Shown: positions 1-5,894 of the stretch, one piece after another | How the letters are laid out: every line of letters starts with the position of its first letter | How positions within the stretch are numbered: the first letter of the stretch is position 1 | DNA from: DASQVO01 sp035640715 | GTDB lineage: Bacteria; Actinomycetota; Actinomycetes; Streptosporangiales; Streptosporangiaceae | Direction of reading: 5' to 3' | NCBI GenBank assembly: GCA_035640715.1 | Contig: DASQVO010000058.1 | Location: 1-6,178 of the forward strand | Length of the DNA: 6,178 nucleotides | The notes under the pieces: generated by a model | Seen by the model: only the letters and a program-made list of their open reading frames with translations | The model's database searches: none | Told to the model about the DNA's origin: nothing | Position numbers and translations under genes: made by a program

Positions 1-1
1 C

Positions 2-1384
2 CGGCCGGAAGCCGGCCAGCAGGCCGCCGCCTTCCGCACCGCCGCGGTCACCACACCGCTGGTGACCCGTGAGGCCCTGTTCGGGCAGGCCGGCATCATC
101 GCCACCGGCAACCTCGGCGAACTGCTTGATGCCGCCGCGCTGCTGGCCAGCCAGCCAGTCCCGGCCGGTCCCCGCGTCGCGATCGTGTCCAACGTCGGGA
201 GCACCGCGCTACTCGCTGCCGACGCATGTACGGAATACGGCCTGGTAGTCCACGGGCTGAGTACCGATACCCGGCGCCGGCTGCACGGACTTGTACCATC
301 CGGCGGCTCGGTCAACGACCCTGTGGACACCACAGCCACGGTGTCCGAAGCATCCTTCCGCCGCTGCCTGGAGCTGGTAGCCGCCGATGAAGGCATTGAC
401 GCGGTCCTGGCCATCGTGCTGCCGACCGCCACCACCGGTGACCTCGTTTCCGCGGTCCGCGCCGCACACGTCAGCGTCCCGCTCGCCGCCGTCGTACTCG
501 ATCAGGCGCAGGCTGTCCGCCTGCTGCCCCGCCGGGCAGGCTCCATACCGTCCTACGCCTACCCCGAGACAGCCGCGCACGCGCTGGCCCGCGCGGCGAC
601 CTACGGCGCCTGGCGAGCACGGCCACCCGGGCACATTCCCGAATTCAGCGACGTAGCAGCGGATGATGCCCGGGTACTGGCAAGGGCTTACCTCGGCCGC
701 TCACCAAAAGGCGGCTGGCTGCCGCCAGACCAGGCCGCCAGGCTGCTCGCCTGCTACCACATTCCGCTCGCCAGCCTCACGCCCGTCACCAGCACCGACG
801 ACGCGGTCCGTACCGCCGCCAGCATCGGCGGCCCGGTGGTGCTGAAGGCCGACATCCCCGGCCTGCTGCACAAGACCGACGCCGGTGCCGTGCAGCTCGA
901 CCTGCGCAGCGAAAATGACATACGGCGCGCCTACCAGCTCCTGACCGGCAAATTCGGCCCCCGCCTGCGCCAGGTGCTGATCCAGCCGATGATCACCGGC
1001 GGCACTGAGGTCATCATCGGCGTCGCGCAGGAACCCGTCTTCGGCCCGCTGATCACCTTCGGGCTTAGCGGCGTCGCCACGGACGTGCTTGCCGACCACG
1101 CGGTACGGCTCGCCCCGCTCACCGGCACCGACGCCGATGAACTCATCCGGTCCATTCGTTCGGCGCCCCTGTTGCTCGGCCACCGCGGCATGCCGCCAGC
1201 CGACCTCGCGGCACTGCGGGACACCCTGCTGCGCATCTCCAGGCTGGCTGACGACCTTCCCGAAATCGCCGAGCTTGACCTCAACCCGGTCATCGCCCGC
1301 CCAGACGGTGTCTTTGCTGTTGATGGGAGGGTCCGCCTCGTGCCGGCCCGGCAGAGGGATCCGTTTTTGCGGAAGCTGTGCTGA
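2..1384 (+). CDS. NDP-forming acyl-CoA synthetase-like protein, C-terminal part (probably Pat-like GNAT/synthetase fusion), 5'-truncated
   Basis: The frame is open from base 2, so the gene enters from the left; the GTG at 62 is an internal Val codon, not a start. The 460 visible residues match the C-terminal half of ADP-forming acetyl/acyl-CoA synthetases. A CoA-ligase (succinyl-CoA-synthetase-like) region spans about residues 15-200, with RVAIVSNVGS near 58-67. An ATP-grasp region follows, with GGPVVLKADIPGLLHKTDAG at about 276-295, QPMITGGTEVIIGV near 328-341 and ELDLNPVIARPDG near 424-436. Active family members form acyl-CoA from acid, CoA and ATP through a phospho-histidine. Here that motif (usually A-S-H-T) reads A-F-R-T at bases 29-40, so ligase activity is doubtful. 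The Gly pairs in SNVGS and GLSG also differ from the usual GG. Many actinobacterial relatives carry an N-terminal GNAT domain and act in protein lysine acylation; that domain would lie outside the window. The protein ends directly after the ATP-grasp region. Family assignment is firm; the Pat-like role is inference. Confidence 0.88.
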   Translation, partial: RPEAGQQAAAFRTAAVTTPLVTREALFGQAGIIATGNLGELLDAAALLASQPVPAGPRVAIVSNVGSTALLAADACTEYGLVVHGLSTDTRRRLHGLVPSGGSVNDPVDTTATVSEASFRRCLELVAADEGIDAVLAIVLPTATTGDLVSAVRAAHVSVPLAAVVLDQAQAVRLLPRRAGSIPSYAYPETAAHALARAATYGAWRARPPGHIPEFSDVAADDARVLARAYLGRSPKGGWLPPDQAARLLACYHIPLASLTPVTSTDDAVRTAASIGGPVVLKADIPGLLHKTDAGAVQLDLRSENDIRRAYQLLTGKFGPRLRQVLIQPMITGGTEVIIGVAQEPVFGPLITFGLSGVATDVLADHAVRLAPLTGTDADELIRSIRSAPLLLGHRGMPPADLAALRDTLLRISRLADDLPEIAELDLNPVIARPDGVFAVDGRVRLVPARQRDPFLRKLC

Positions 1385-1405
1385 GGTCGCCGGGGCGGGC
1401 ACGGT

Positions 1406-1420
1406 AGCGGTATATCCGCT
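1406..1420 (+). terminator. Weak hairpin after the synthetase-like gene, possible terminator
   Basis: AGCGG-TATAT-CCGCT forms a perfect 5-bp stem with a 5-nt loop, starting 21 nt after the stop codon. A GGGTCTTT stretch lies just downstream but there is no true T-tract. Position suits a transcript end; the short stem makes this tentative. Confidence 0.22.
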
Positions 1421-1479
1421 GGCAGGGTCTTTACCGGGCTCGGCGCGGACTGATCCGGGAATCTGCGAACCCGCGCGCT

Positions 1480-1614
1480 TCAGCTGGTGGTGCGGCGGAT
1501 GCGCCGTCCGGTGATGCGGGTAGGGACAATGCGGAGGAAGAGCTCCTTCTCTCCGCCGGGCCATGGCTGGACGCCAGCCCGGATGACCGATGAGCGCTCG
1601 GCCTCGGAGTCCAC
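1480..1614 (-). pseudogene. Relic of a pyridoxamine-5'-phosphate-oxidase-like (PPOX/FMN-binding split-barrel) gene, C-terminal piece
   Basis: Reading the minus strand from GTG at 1614 to TGA at 1482-1480 gives 44 residues. They contain PWPGGEKELFLRIVPTRITG followed by RRIRR. This resembles the C-terminal strand region of actinobacterial PPOX-class flavin proteins (pattern PWxPGxxDxxxRIxPxxITGRRI), a resemblance recalled from the family rather than searched. The same frame stays open upstream only to a TAG at 1695-1693, with no ATG and no recognisable PPOX sequence there. The FMN-binding N-terminal portion is therefore missing and the gene cannot be functional as read. PPOX-like proteins are common in actinobacterial hypoxia/dormancy loci, which suits the neighbours. 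An alternative is a chance frame of 44 codons in GC-rich DNA; its non-repetitive composition argues mildly against that. Confidence 0.4.
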
Positions 1615-1652
1615 GTGATGTACGGGTCCAGCCTGGGGCAGTTCCGACCCTA

Positions 1653-1681
1653 TGTCACCTGCTGTGACGCGTGTCGTGACA
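1653..1681. repeat. GTCAC/GTGAC inverted and direct repeat cluster
   Basis: GTCAC (1654-1658) is followed after 5 nt by its inverse GTGAC (1664-1668), and GTGAC occurs again at 1676-1680. The outer pair extends to TGTCAC (1653-1658) and GTGACA (1676-1681), a perfect 6-bp dyad with a 17-nt spacer. It could be an operator of the lost neighbouring gene or a chance repeat. No promoter element is convincing nearby. Confidence 0.3.
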
Positions 1682-1832
1682 GTATGAGGCGGCTACCCCG
1701 CGCGCTGGGAGCGGCAGCCGCGCCGGCCCCGATCCGCCAGTCATGGACCAATGTCCCGCCGCCTGCCGCACCAGCCCGGATGCCGAGGTGCTCCCCGGTC
1801 CCGCCGGGCGCACAGACACCTGGGCCGCTTGA

Positions 1833-1846
1833 CCCGCTCCCGCGGG
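1833..1846 (-). terminator. Weak hairpin downstream of ackA, possible terminator
   Basis: CCCGC-TCCC-GCGGG is a perfect 5-bp stem with a 4-nt loop, about 100 nt beyond the ackA stop on the minus strand. No T-tract follows in either direction. It is the tidiest hairpin after ackA, but evidence that it terminates the xfp-ackA transcript is slight. Confidence 0.18.
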
Positions 1847-1949
1847 CCACAGCCCATCCGGCCAGCGGCGCCGGCCTTCTCATGCGCCCAGACGGGCGGC
1901 CTTGAGGTGCTGGGCTCTTCGGCCGCGTATGGAATGGATTGTGGTCCGC

Positions 1950-3059
1950 TTACCGCGGTGCGCCGCCGCTGCGCAGCACGGACCGGACCTGCCGGGCGAT
2001 CTCGAGGTCCTCGCGGGCGGCGATGACGAATACCCGGACCGCCGAGCCCGGCGCGGTGACGTCCGCGTCGCCGTCCGCGCTTTCGTTCCGGGCCTGGTCG
2101 ACCGCGACGCCGAGGAAGCCGAGCCCGGCCGCGGCCAGGGCACGGACCTCAGCCGAGTTCTCGCCCACGCCGCCGGTGAACACGAGCGCCTCCAGGCCGT
2201 TCATGGCGGCGGCCATCGACGCAATGCCGGCGCGGAGCCGGTGCAGGTAGACCTCCAGAGCCAGCCGGGACGCATCCTCACCCTGGCCGGCCCGGGCCAG
2301 GACCGTGCGCATGTCCGCAGTCCCGGCCAGCCCCAGCAGCCCCGAACGGTGCTCCAGGGTGGCGGCCAGCTCGGCCGGCGGCGTGTGCGCGTGCTCGGCC
2401 AGCCACAGCACGAGCCCCGGGTCGACCGTGCCCGACCTGGTCGCCATCACCAGGCCCTCCAGCGGGGTGAACCCCATCGTGGTGTCGGCCGACCGGCCGT
2501 CGGCGACGGCGGCCAGCGACGCCCCGGCCCCCAGATGGCAGACCACGAGCCGGCCCGGGAGACGCCCGAGCAGTTCACCGGCGCGGCGGGTCGCGTACGC
2601 GTGCGACAGGCCGTGAAAGCCGTACCGGCGCAGCTCCCAGCGTTTCCGCCATTGCGGCGGGAGCGCGTAGCTAGCCGCGGCCGCGGGCATCCCGGCGTGA
2701 AAGGCGGTATCGAAGCACGCCACGGCGGGGATGTCCGGCAGCACGGCGCTGACCGCGTCGATGCCCGCCAGTGACTTGGGCTGGTGCAGCGGCGCGAGGC
2801 TGGCGAGATCGTCCAGCTTCTTGCGCACCGCGGCATCCAGCCGCACCGGCCCGGTGAACTGCCTGCCGCCGTGCACCACACGGTGGCCGACCGCGTCGGC
2901 GGTGTCGCCGCCCAAGCGGCCCAGCATGTCGGCCACCGCGCCGGGTTCGAACTCCCCCCGGCTGACCGGCAGGACGGCGTGGCCGGTGACGCTGTCATCG
3001 CCGGCCAGGATGCTCAGCTTGAGCGAGCTGGAGCCCGCATTGACGACCAGAACCCGCAT
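1950..3059 (-). CDS. ackA: Acetate kinase
   Basis: AckA is a cytoplasmic kinase that converts acetyl phosphate and ADP to acetate and ATP (reversible). The 369-residue product has the full motif set of this ASKHA-fold family. VNAGSSSLK lies at 6-14, with Asn7. HRVVHGG lies at 59-65; Arg60 corresponds to Arg91 of the Methanosarcina enzyme. CFDTAFH lies at 115-121, with Asp117 matching Asp148. YGFHGLSH lies at 146-153, with His149 matching His180. MATRSGTVDPG contains Arg208 (Arg241), and FTGGVGENS at 294-302 contains Glu300 (Glu384). It is slightly shorter than the usual ~400 residues, and has HLGAGAS where HLGNGAS is common and LHQP where LHNP is common. The ATG overlaps the xfp stop (TGATG) and has no clear Shine-Dalgarno sequence, so translation is probably coupled to xfp. 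The upstream partner supplies its substrate, acetyl phosphate. Stop is TAA. Confidence 0.96.
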   Translation of the reverse strand: MRVLVVNAGSSSLKLSILAGDDSVTGHAVLPVSRGEFEPGAVADMLGRLGGDTADAVGHRVVHGGRQFTGPVRLDAAVRKKLDDLASLAPLHQPKSLAGIDAVSAVLPDIPAVACFDTAFHAGMPAAAASYALPPQWRKRWELRRYGFHGLSHAYATRRAGELLGRLPGRLVVCHLGAGASLAAVADGRSADTTMGFTPLEGLVMATRSGTVDPGLVLWLAEHAHTPPAELAATLEHRSGLLGLAGTADMRTVLARAGQGEDASRLALEVYLHRLRAGIASMAAAMNGLEALVFTGGVGENSAEVRALAAAGLGFLGVAVDQARNESADGDADVTAPGSAVRVFVIAAREDLEIARQVRSVLRSGGAPR

Positions 3060-5419
3060 CAGTACGGCCAGGCCCAGTCGCGGATCTCGGGCAGGTCCTC
3101 GCCATGCTCTCTGGTGTAGGCGACGGCATTGAGCCGGCTGTCGGTCATGAGCTGGCGGACGTGCCCGGCCCGGCCCGCCAGCCCGGGCACCCGGTCGATG
3201 ACGTCGATGACCAGGTGGAAGCGGTCCAGGTCGTTGAGCCGGACCATGTCGAACGGGGTGGTCGTGGTGCCCCGCTCCTTGTAGCCGCGCACATGCAGGT
3301 TCGCGTGCCCATGGCGCCGGTAGGCCAGCTGGTGGATCAGCCTCGGGTACCCATGGAACGCGAAAATCACCGGCCGGGACGTGGTGAACAGCGAATCAAA
3401 CTCCGCATCCGGCATGCCATGCGGGTGCTCGGTCTCCGGCTGCAGCCGCGTCAAGTCAACGACGTTCACCACGCGCACCTTCAGCTCCGGCAGGTGCTGG
3501 CGGAGCAGGTCGACGGCGGCGAGGGTCTCGAGCGTCGGGATATCGCCGCAGCAGGCCAGGACGACGTCCGGCTCCCCCGGGGCGTCGTTGCTCGCCCACT
3601 CCCAGATCCCGGCCCCGCGGGTGCAATGGATGACCGCATCGTTCATCGGCAGCCAGTCGGGCTGCGGCTGCTTGCCCGCGACAATAACGTTCACGTAGTC
3701 GCGGGATCGCAGGCAATGATCAGCAACAGAAAGAAGGCAGTTGGCATCCGGCGGCAGGTAGACCCGGACGACCTCGGCGCGCTTGTTCATCACCACGTCG
3801 AGGAAGCCAGGGTCCTGGTGGGAAAAGCCGTTGTGATCCTGCCGCCACACCAGGCTGGACAGCAGGTAGTTGAGTGAGGCGACCGGACGGCGCCAGCCGA
3901 TCTGGCGGCAGGACTCCAGCCACTTGGCGTGCTGGTTGAACATCGAATCAACGATGTGGATGAACGCCTCGTAGCAGTTGAACAACCCATGCCTACCGGT
4001 GAGCAGATAACCCTCCAGCCAGCCCTCGCACTGGTGCTCCGACAGCACCTCCATGACGCGGCCGTCCGGCGCGAGGTGATCATCCGATGGCACGATCTTC
4101 GCGTCGAAGGCCCGGTTCGTCGCCTGGAACACATCACCGAGCCGGTTCGAGGCCGTCTCGTCCGGGCCGAACAGCCGGAACGTCGCGGGATTGCGCCGGA
4201 TCACGTCCCGTAGCCACGTGCCGAGCACGCGGGTGCCCTCGGTCGCCCCGGTGCCCGGCTTGGCCACTTGCACCGCGTAGCCGCGGAAGTCCGGCAGATC
4301 CAGATCGCGCAGCAGCAGGCCGCCGTTGGTGTGCGGGTTGGCGCCCATTCTGCGATAGCTGCGCGGGGCAAGCTCGGCGAGCTCCTCCACCAGCGTCCCG
4401 CTCGCGTCGAACAGCTCCTCCGGCCGGTAGCTGCGCATCCACTCATCCAGCTGCCGCAGGTGGCCCGGATTGCCGCGGGCATCGGGAATGGGCACCTGGT
4501 GGGCGCGGAAGGTTCCCTCCACCTGGACGCCGTCCACCTGCTTCGGGCCGGTCCAGCCCTTCGGCGTCTCCAAGACGATCATCGGCCACCGCGGCCTGGT
4601 GAGGTCCCCGTCCTCCCGGGCCCGCCGCTGGATCACGCCGATCTCCTCCACCACCTGGTCGAGGGTGGCGGCGAGCTGCTGGTGAACCAGCTCCGGAACA
4701 TCCCCGGCCACGCGGTACACCCGGTAGCCGTAGCCTTCGAGCAGGGCATCCAGCTCGGTGCCGGGGATTCTGGCCAGCACCGTGGGATTAGCGATCTTGT
4801 AGCCGTTGAGGTGCAGGATCGGGAGGACCGCACCGTCCTGCGCGGGGTTGAGGAACTTATTGGAGTGCCAGCTCGTGGCGAGCGGCCCGGTCTCCGCCTC
4901 CCCGTCACCGATGACGCACGCCGCGATCAGGTCCGGGTTGTCGAACACCGCGCCGTAGGCGTGTGACAGCGAGTAACCGAGTTCGCCGCCCTCATGGATC
5001 GACCCGGGCGTCTCCGGCGCGGCGTGGCTCGGTATCCCGCCGGGGAAGGAGAACTGGCGGAACAGCCGGGCCATCCCCGCGGCGTCTTTGGTGATGTTGG
5101 GGTAAAGCTCGCTATAGGTGCCTTCGAGGTAAGTGTTGGCCACGATGCCGGGGCCGCCGTGGCCGGGACCGGTCACGTAAATGACGTTGAGATCCCAGTT
5201 GCGGATCACCCGGTTGAGATGCGCGTAAATCAGGTTCAGCCCAGGCGTCGTCCCCCAGTGCCCCAGCAGCCGCGGCTTTACATGCTCCGGCCGCAGTGGC
5301 TCCCTCAGCAGCGGATTATCCATCAGGTAGATCTGGCCCACCGACAAGTAGTTGGCCGCCCGCCAGTACGCGTCAAGGTTCCGCAGATCCGTCTCGGTCA
5401 GCGGGGACTGCTCGGTCAT
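3059..5419 (-). CDS. xfp: Xylulose-5-phosphate/fructose-6-phosphate phosphoketolase
   Basis: This thiamine-diphosphate enzyme cleaves xylulose-5-phosphate (to glyceraldehyde-3-phosphate) or fructose-6-phosphate (to erythrose-4-phosphate) with phosphate, releasing acetyl phosphate. The 786 residues fit the usual length of about 790-830. Family signatures run in order: GHWGTTPGLN at 53-62 (His54), GPGHGGPG at 84-91 (His87), SFPGGIPSH ending at His132, and the ThDP/Mg motif GDGEAETGPLA at 171-181 with Asn205 in HLNGYKI. Then come FRLFGPDETASNRL near 414-427, SEHQCEGWLEGYLLTGRHG at 460-478, SHQDPGF at 533-539, and GYKERGTTTTPFDM at 712-725. The chosen ATG at 5419 has GGGAGAGG (5435-5428) 8 nt upstream, and its N-terminus (MTEQSPLTETDLRNLDAYWR) matches the family; a longer frame from 5506 adds 29 unlikely residues. 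Overlap with ackA makes a two-gene operon for ATP formation from sugar phosphates. DosR-like boxes lie about 215 bp upstream. All key residues I could check are present. Confidence 0.97.
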   Translation of the reverse strand: MTEQSPLTETDLRNLDAYWRAANYLSVGQIYLMDNPLLREPLRPEHVKPRLLGHWGTTPGLNLIYAHLNRVIRNWDLNVIYVTGPGHGGPGIVANTYLEGTYSELYPNITKDAAGMARLFRQFSFPGGIPSHAAPETPGSIHEGGELGYSLSHAYGAVFDNPDLIAACVIGDGEAETGPLATSWHSNKFLNPAQDGAVLPILHLNGYKIANPTVLARIPGTELDALLEGYGYRVYRVAGDVPELVHQQLAATLDQVVEEIGVIQRRAREDGDLTRPRWPMIVLETPKGWTGPKQVDGVQVEGTFRAHQVPIPDARGNPGHLRQLDEWMRSYRPEELFDASGTLVEELAELAPRSYRRMGANPHTNGGLLLRDLDLPDFRGYAVQVAKPGTGATEGTRVLGTWLRDVIRRNPATFRLFGPDETASNRLGDVFQATNRAFDAKIVPSDDHLAPDGRVMEVLSEHQCEGWLEGYLLTGRHGLFNCYEAFIHIVDSMFNQHAKWLESCRQIGWRRPVASLNYLLSSLVWRQDHNGFSHQDPGFLDVVMNKRAEVVRVYLPPDANCLLSVADHCLRSRDYVNVIVAGKQPQPDWLPMNDAVIHCTRGAGIWEWASNDAPGEPDVVLACCGDIPTLETLAAVDLLRQHLPELKVRVVNVVDLTRLQPETEHPHGMPDAEFDSLFTTSRPVIFAFHGYPRLIHQLAYRRHGHANLHVRGYKERGTTTTPFDMVRLNDLDRFHLVIDVIDRVPGLAGRAGHVRQLMTDSRLNAVAYTREHGEDLPEIRDWAWPY

Positions 5420-5427
5420 GGTTACGG

Positions 5428-5435
5428 CCTCTCCC
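5428..5435 (-). promoter_or_regulatory. Ribosome binding site of xfp, fixes the start codon
   Basis: On the minus strand GGGAGAGG stands 8 nt before the ATG at 5419. It supports this start over the in-frame ATG at 5506, whose extension would be translated through this site. Confidence 0.8.
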
Positions 5436-5470
5436 TTTCTTGGCGGAGATATCGCGGGGTTGCTGCCGCG

Positions 5471-5484
5471 TTGCCACGTGGGAA
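5471..5484. promoter_or_regulatory. Palindrome with CCACGTGG core in the xfp leader
   Basis: TTGCCACGTGGGAA contains the perfect 8-bp palindrome CCACGTGG (5474-5481) flanked by TT and AA in dyad register, with one mismatch pair. It lies about 50 bp before the xfp start. It is operator-like; the binding protein is unknown. Confidence 0.3.
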
Positions 5485-5494
5485 AGCCTGGCCG

Positions 5495-5504
5495 GTCCCG
5501 GGAC
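5495..5504. promoter_or_regulatory. Perfect 10-bp palindrome GTCCCGGGAC
   Basis: GTCCCGGGAC is a perfect palindrome made of the DosR half-site sequence GGGAC in back-to-back orientation, opposite to the order in a normal DosR box. Its centre is 22 bp, about two helical turns, from that of the CCACGTGG palindrome. A role is speculative. Confidence 0.28.
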
Positions 5505-5567
5505 ATGGCTTAGTAACGGACGGCCCTCGGCATGCGGACAAAGATCACCGTTATCCCTCAGGCTGTG

Positions 5568-5592
5568 CTATGTGATGCAGTTGTCACGTTAG
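5568..5592. promoter_or_regulatory. Imperfect dyad, GTGA-N8-TCAC
   Basis: GTGA (5572-5575) and TCAC (5584-5587) form an inverted repeat with an 8-nt spacer, and the flanks (CTA on the left, GTTAG on the right) extend it imperfectly. It resembles a CRP-family operator, but the spacer is two bases longer than the TGTGA-N6-TCACA consensus. Possible regulatory site only. Confidence 0.22.
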
Positions 5593-5634
5593 GGGGCTCT
5601 CCGCGGCGGGCTCAGGGGCGCAGTTCACCGGTCA

Positions 5635-5654
5635 AGGGGGACCTTTGCCCCCAA
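5635..5654. promoter_or_regulatory. DosR/DevR-like box 1 (strong match)
   Basis: AGGGGGACCTTTGCCCCCAA agrees with the mycobacterial DosR consensus TTSGGGACTWWAGTCCCSAA at 15 of 20 positions, including the GGGAC half-site, the central TT, the G at position 13, CCC and the distal SAA. The 17-bp core is close to a perfect palindrome. DosR/DevR activates hypoxia and nitric-oxide response genes. The gene next to it encodes a DevR-like regulator, so autoregulation and control of xfp-ackA are both plausible. Consensus is recalled from the literature; binding is inferred. Confidence 0.65.
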
Positions 5655-5657
5655 TAG

Positions 5658-5677
5658 GCCGGGACCTTGATCCCTGC
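5658..5677. promoter_or_regulatory. DosR/DevR-like box 2 (weaker match)
   Basis: The 20 bases contain GGGACCTTGATCCC and match the DosR consensus at 12 of 20 positions, with an intact GGGAC half-site and TCCC on the other side but a mismatch at position 13 and a diverged tail. It lies 23 bp from box 1 centre to centre, on the same helix face within about 0.2 turn. A strong and weak box in tandem is the usual arrangement for cooperative DosR binding. Confidence 0.52.
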
Positions 5678-5841
5678 GTGCCCCCGGCAACGTGCATACA
5701 GTGAGGGTTGTTCAGATCCCAGCTGGTGAGGAGGACCCGGAGCCTGGGCAAACGCGAGCATCTGATGGAGCACTGTGCAGGCCGGCGCGGTGAAAACCGC
5801 AGCATTGAATCTGGATAACCCGAACTTCTGAATAAGCCACA

Positions 5842-5865
5842 GCTTCGGTAAGTAGCGGCCGAAGC
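5842..5865 (+). promoter_or_regulatory. Leader hairpin before the response-regulator gene
   Basis: GCTTCGG (5842-5848) and CCGAAGC (5859-5865) form a perfect 7-bp stem around a 10-nt loop, ending 13 nt before the GGGAG ribosome binding site of the downstream gene. No T-tract follows, so it is unlikely to be a terminator. It may stabilise or modulate the leader transcript. Confidence 0.35.
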
Positions 5866-5878
5866 GCGGCACAGTTCT

Positions 5879-5883
5879 GGGAG
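5879..5883 (+). promoter_or_regulatory. Ribosome binding site of the response-regulator gene
   Basis: GGGAG lies 11 nt before the ATG at 5895 and 17 nt before the in-frame ATG at 5901, favouring the first as start. Confidence 0.5.
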
Positions 5884-5894
5884 CAGCCTTGGCA

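Larger units (their letters stand above)
1385..1949. other. Intergenic region between convergent genes, with a gene relic and small dyads
   Basis: These 565 bases separate the synthetase-like gene (+) from the end of ackA (-). I find no intact gene. The open frames at 1615-1905 (+) and 1650-1883 (-) give Ala/Pro/Gly/Arg-rich translations with no recognisable motif and no good ribosome binding site. What can be supported is a short minus-strand frame resembling a PPOX C-terminus (1480-1614), a GTCAC/GTGAC repeat cluster (1653-1681), and weak hairpins at 1406-1420 and 1833-1846. The region looks like decayed sequence left by loss of a gene that once lay between the two convergent genes. Confidence 0.6.
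5420..5894. other. Divergent control region between xfp and the response-regulator gene
   Basis: These 475 bases separate xfp (-) from the DevR-like gene (+) and must hold promoters for both. Visible elements, from the xfp side, are the xfp ribosome binding site, two palindromes (5471-5484 and 5495-5504), an imperfect dyad (5568-5592), two tandem DosR-like boxes (5635-5654 and 5658-5677), and a 7-bp-stem hairpin (5842-5865) before the regulator start. I could not identify a convincing -35/-10 pair on either strand. TTGTCC (5541-5536) with GTTACT 18 nt later on the minus strand is a weak candidate for xfp. The minus-strand frame 5612-5914 has no recognisable family, runs through the DosR-like boxes, and lacks actinobacterial codon bias, so I treat it as noncoding. 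Confidence 0.7.

Noticed and set aside
62..64. GTG at 62 as the start of the synthetase-like gene
   Set aside because: The frame is open to base 2 and the upstream codons encode family-typical residues leading into PLVTREALF, so the gene begins outside the window.
701..1564. 287-codon minus-strand open frame opposite the synthetase-like gene
   Set aside because: It is the antisense shadow of a well-supported coding region in GC-rich DNA; its translation has no recognisable domain.
1631..1650. Possible third DosR box (GGGGCAGTTCCGACCC)
   Set aside because: The GGGAC half-site is not intact and most central positions differ from the consensus.
1615..1905. 96-codon plus-strand open frame in the convergent gap
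   Set aside because: Pro/Ala/Arg-rich translation without motifs and no convincing ribosome binding site; likely chance in GC-rich sequence.
1902..2774. 290-codon plus-strand open frame opposite ackA
   Set aside because: Arg/Gly/Gln-rich shadow of the ackA codons with no protein motif.
5420..5506. N-terminal extension of phosphoketolase from ATG 5506
   Set aside because: The extra 29 residues have no family similarity and span the strong GGGAGAGG site that serves the ATG at 5419.
5764..5817. 17-codon open frame starting ATG at 5764 as a leader peptide
   Set aside because: No ribosome binding site at a proper distance and no feature such as a run of regulatory codons.
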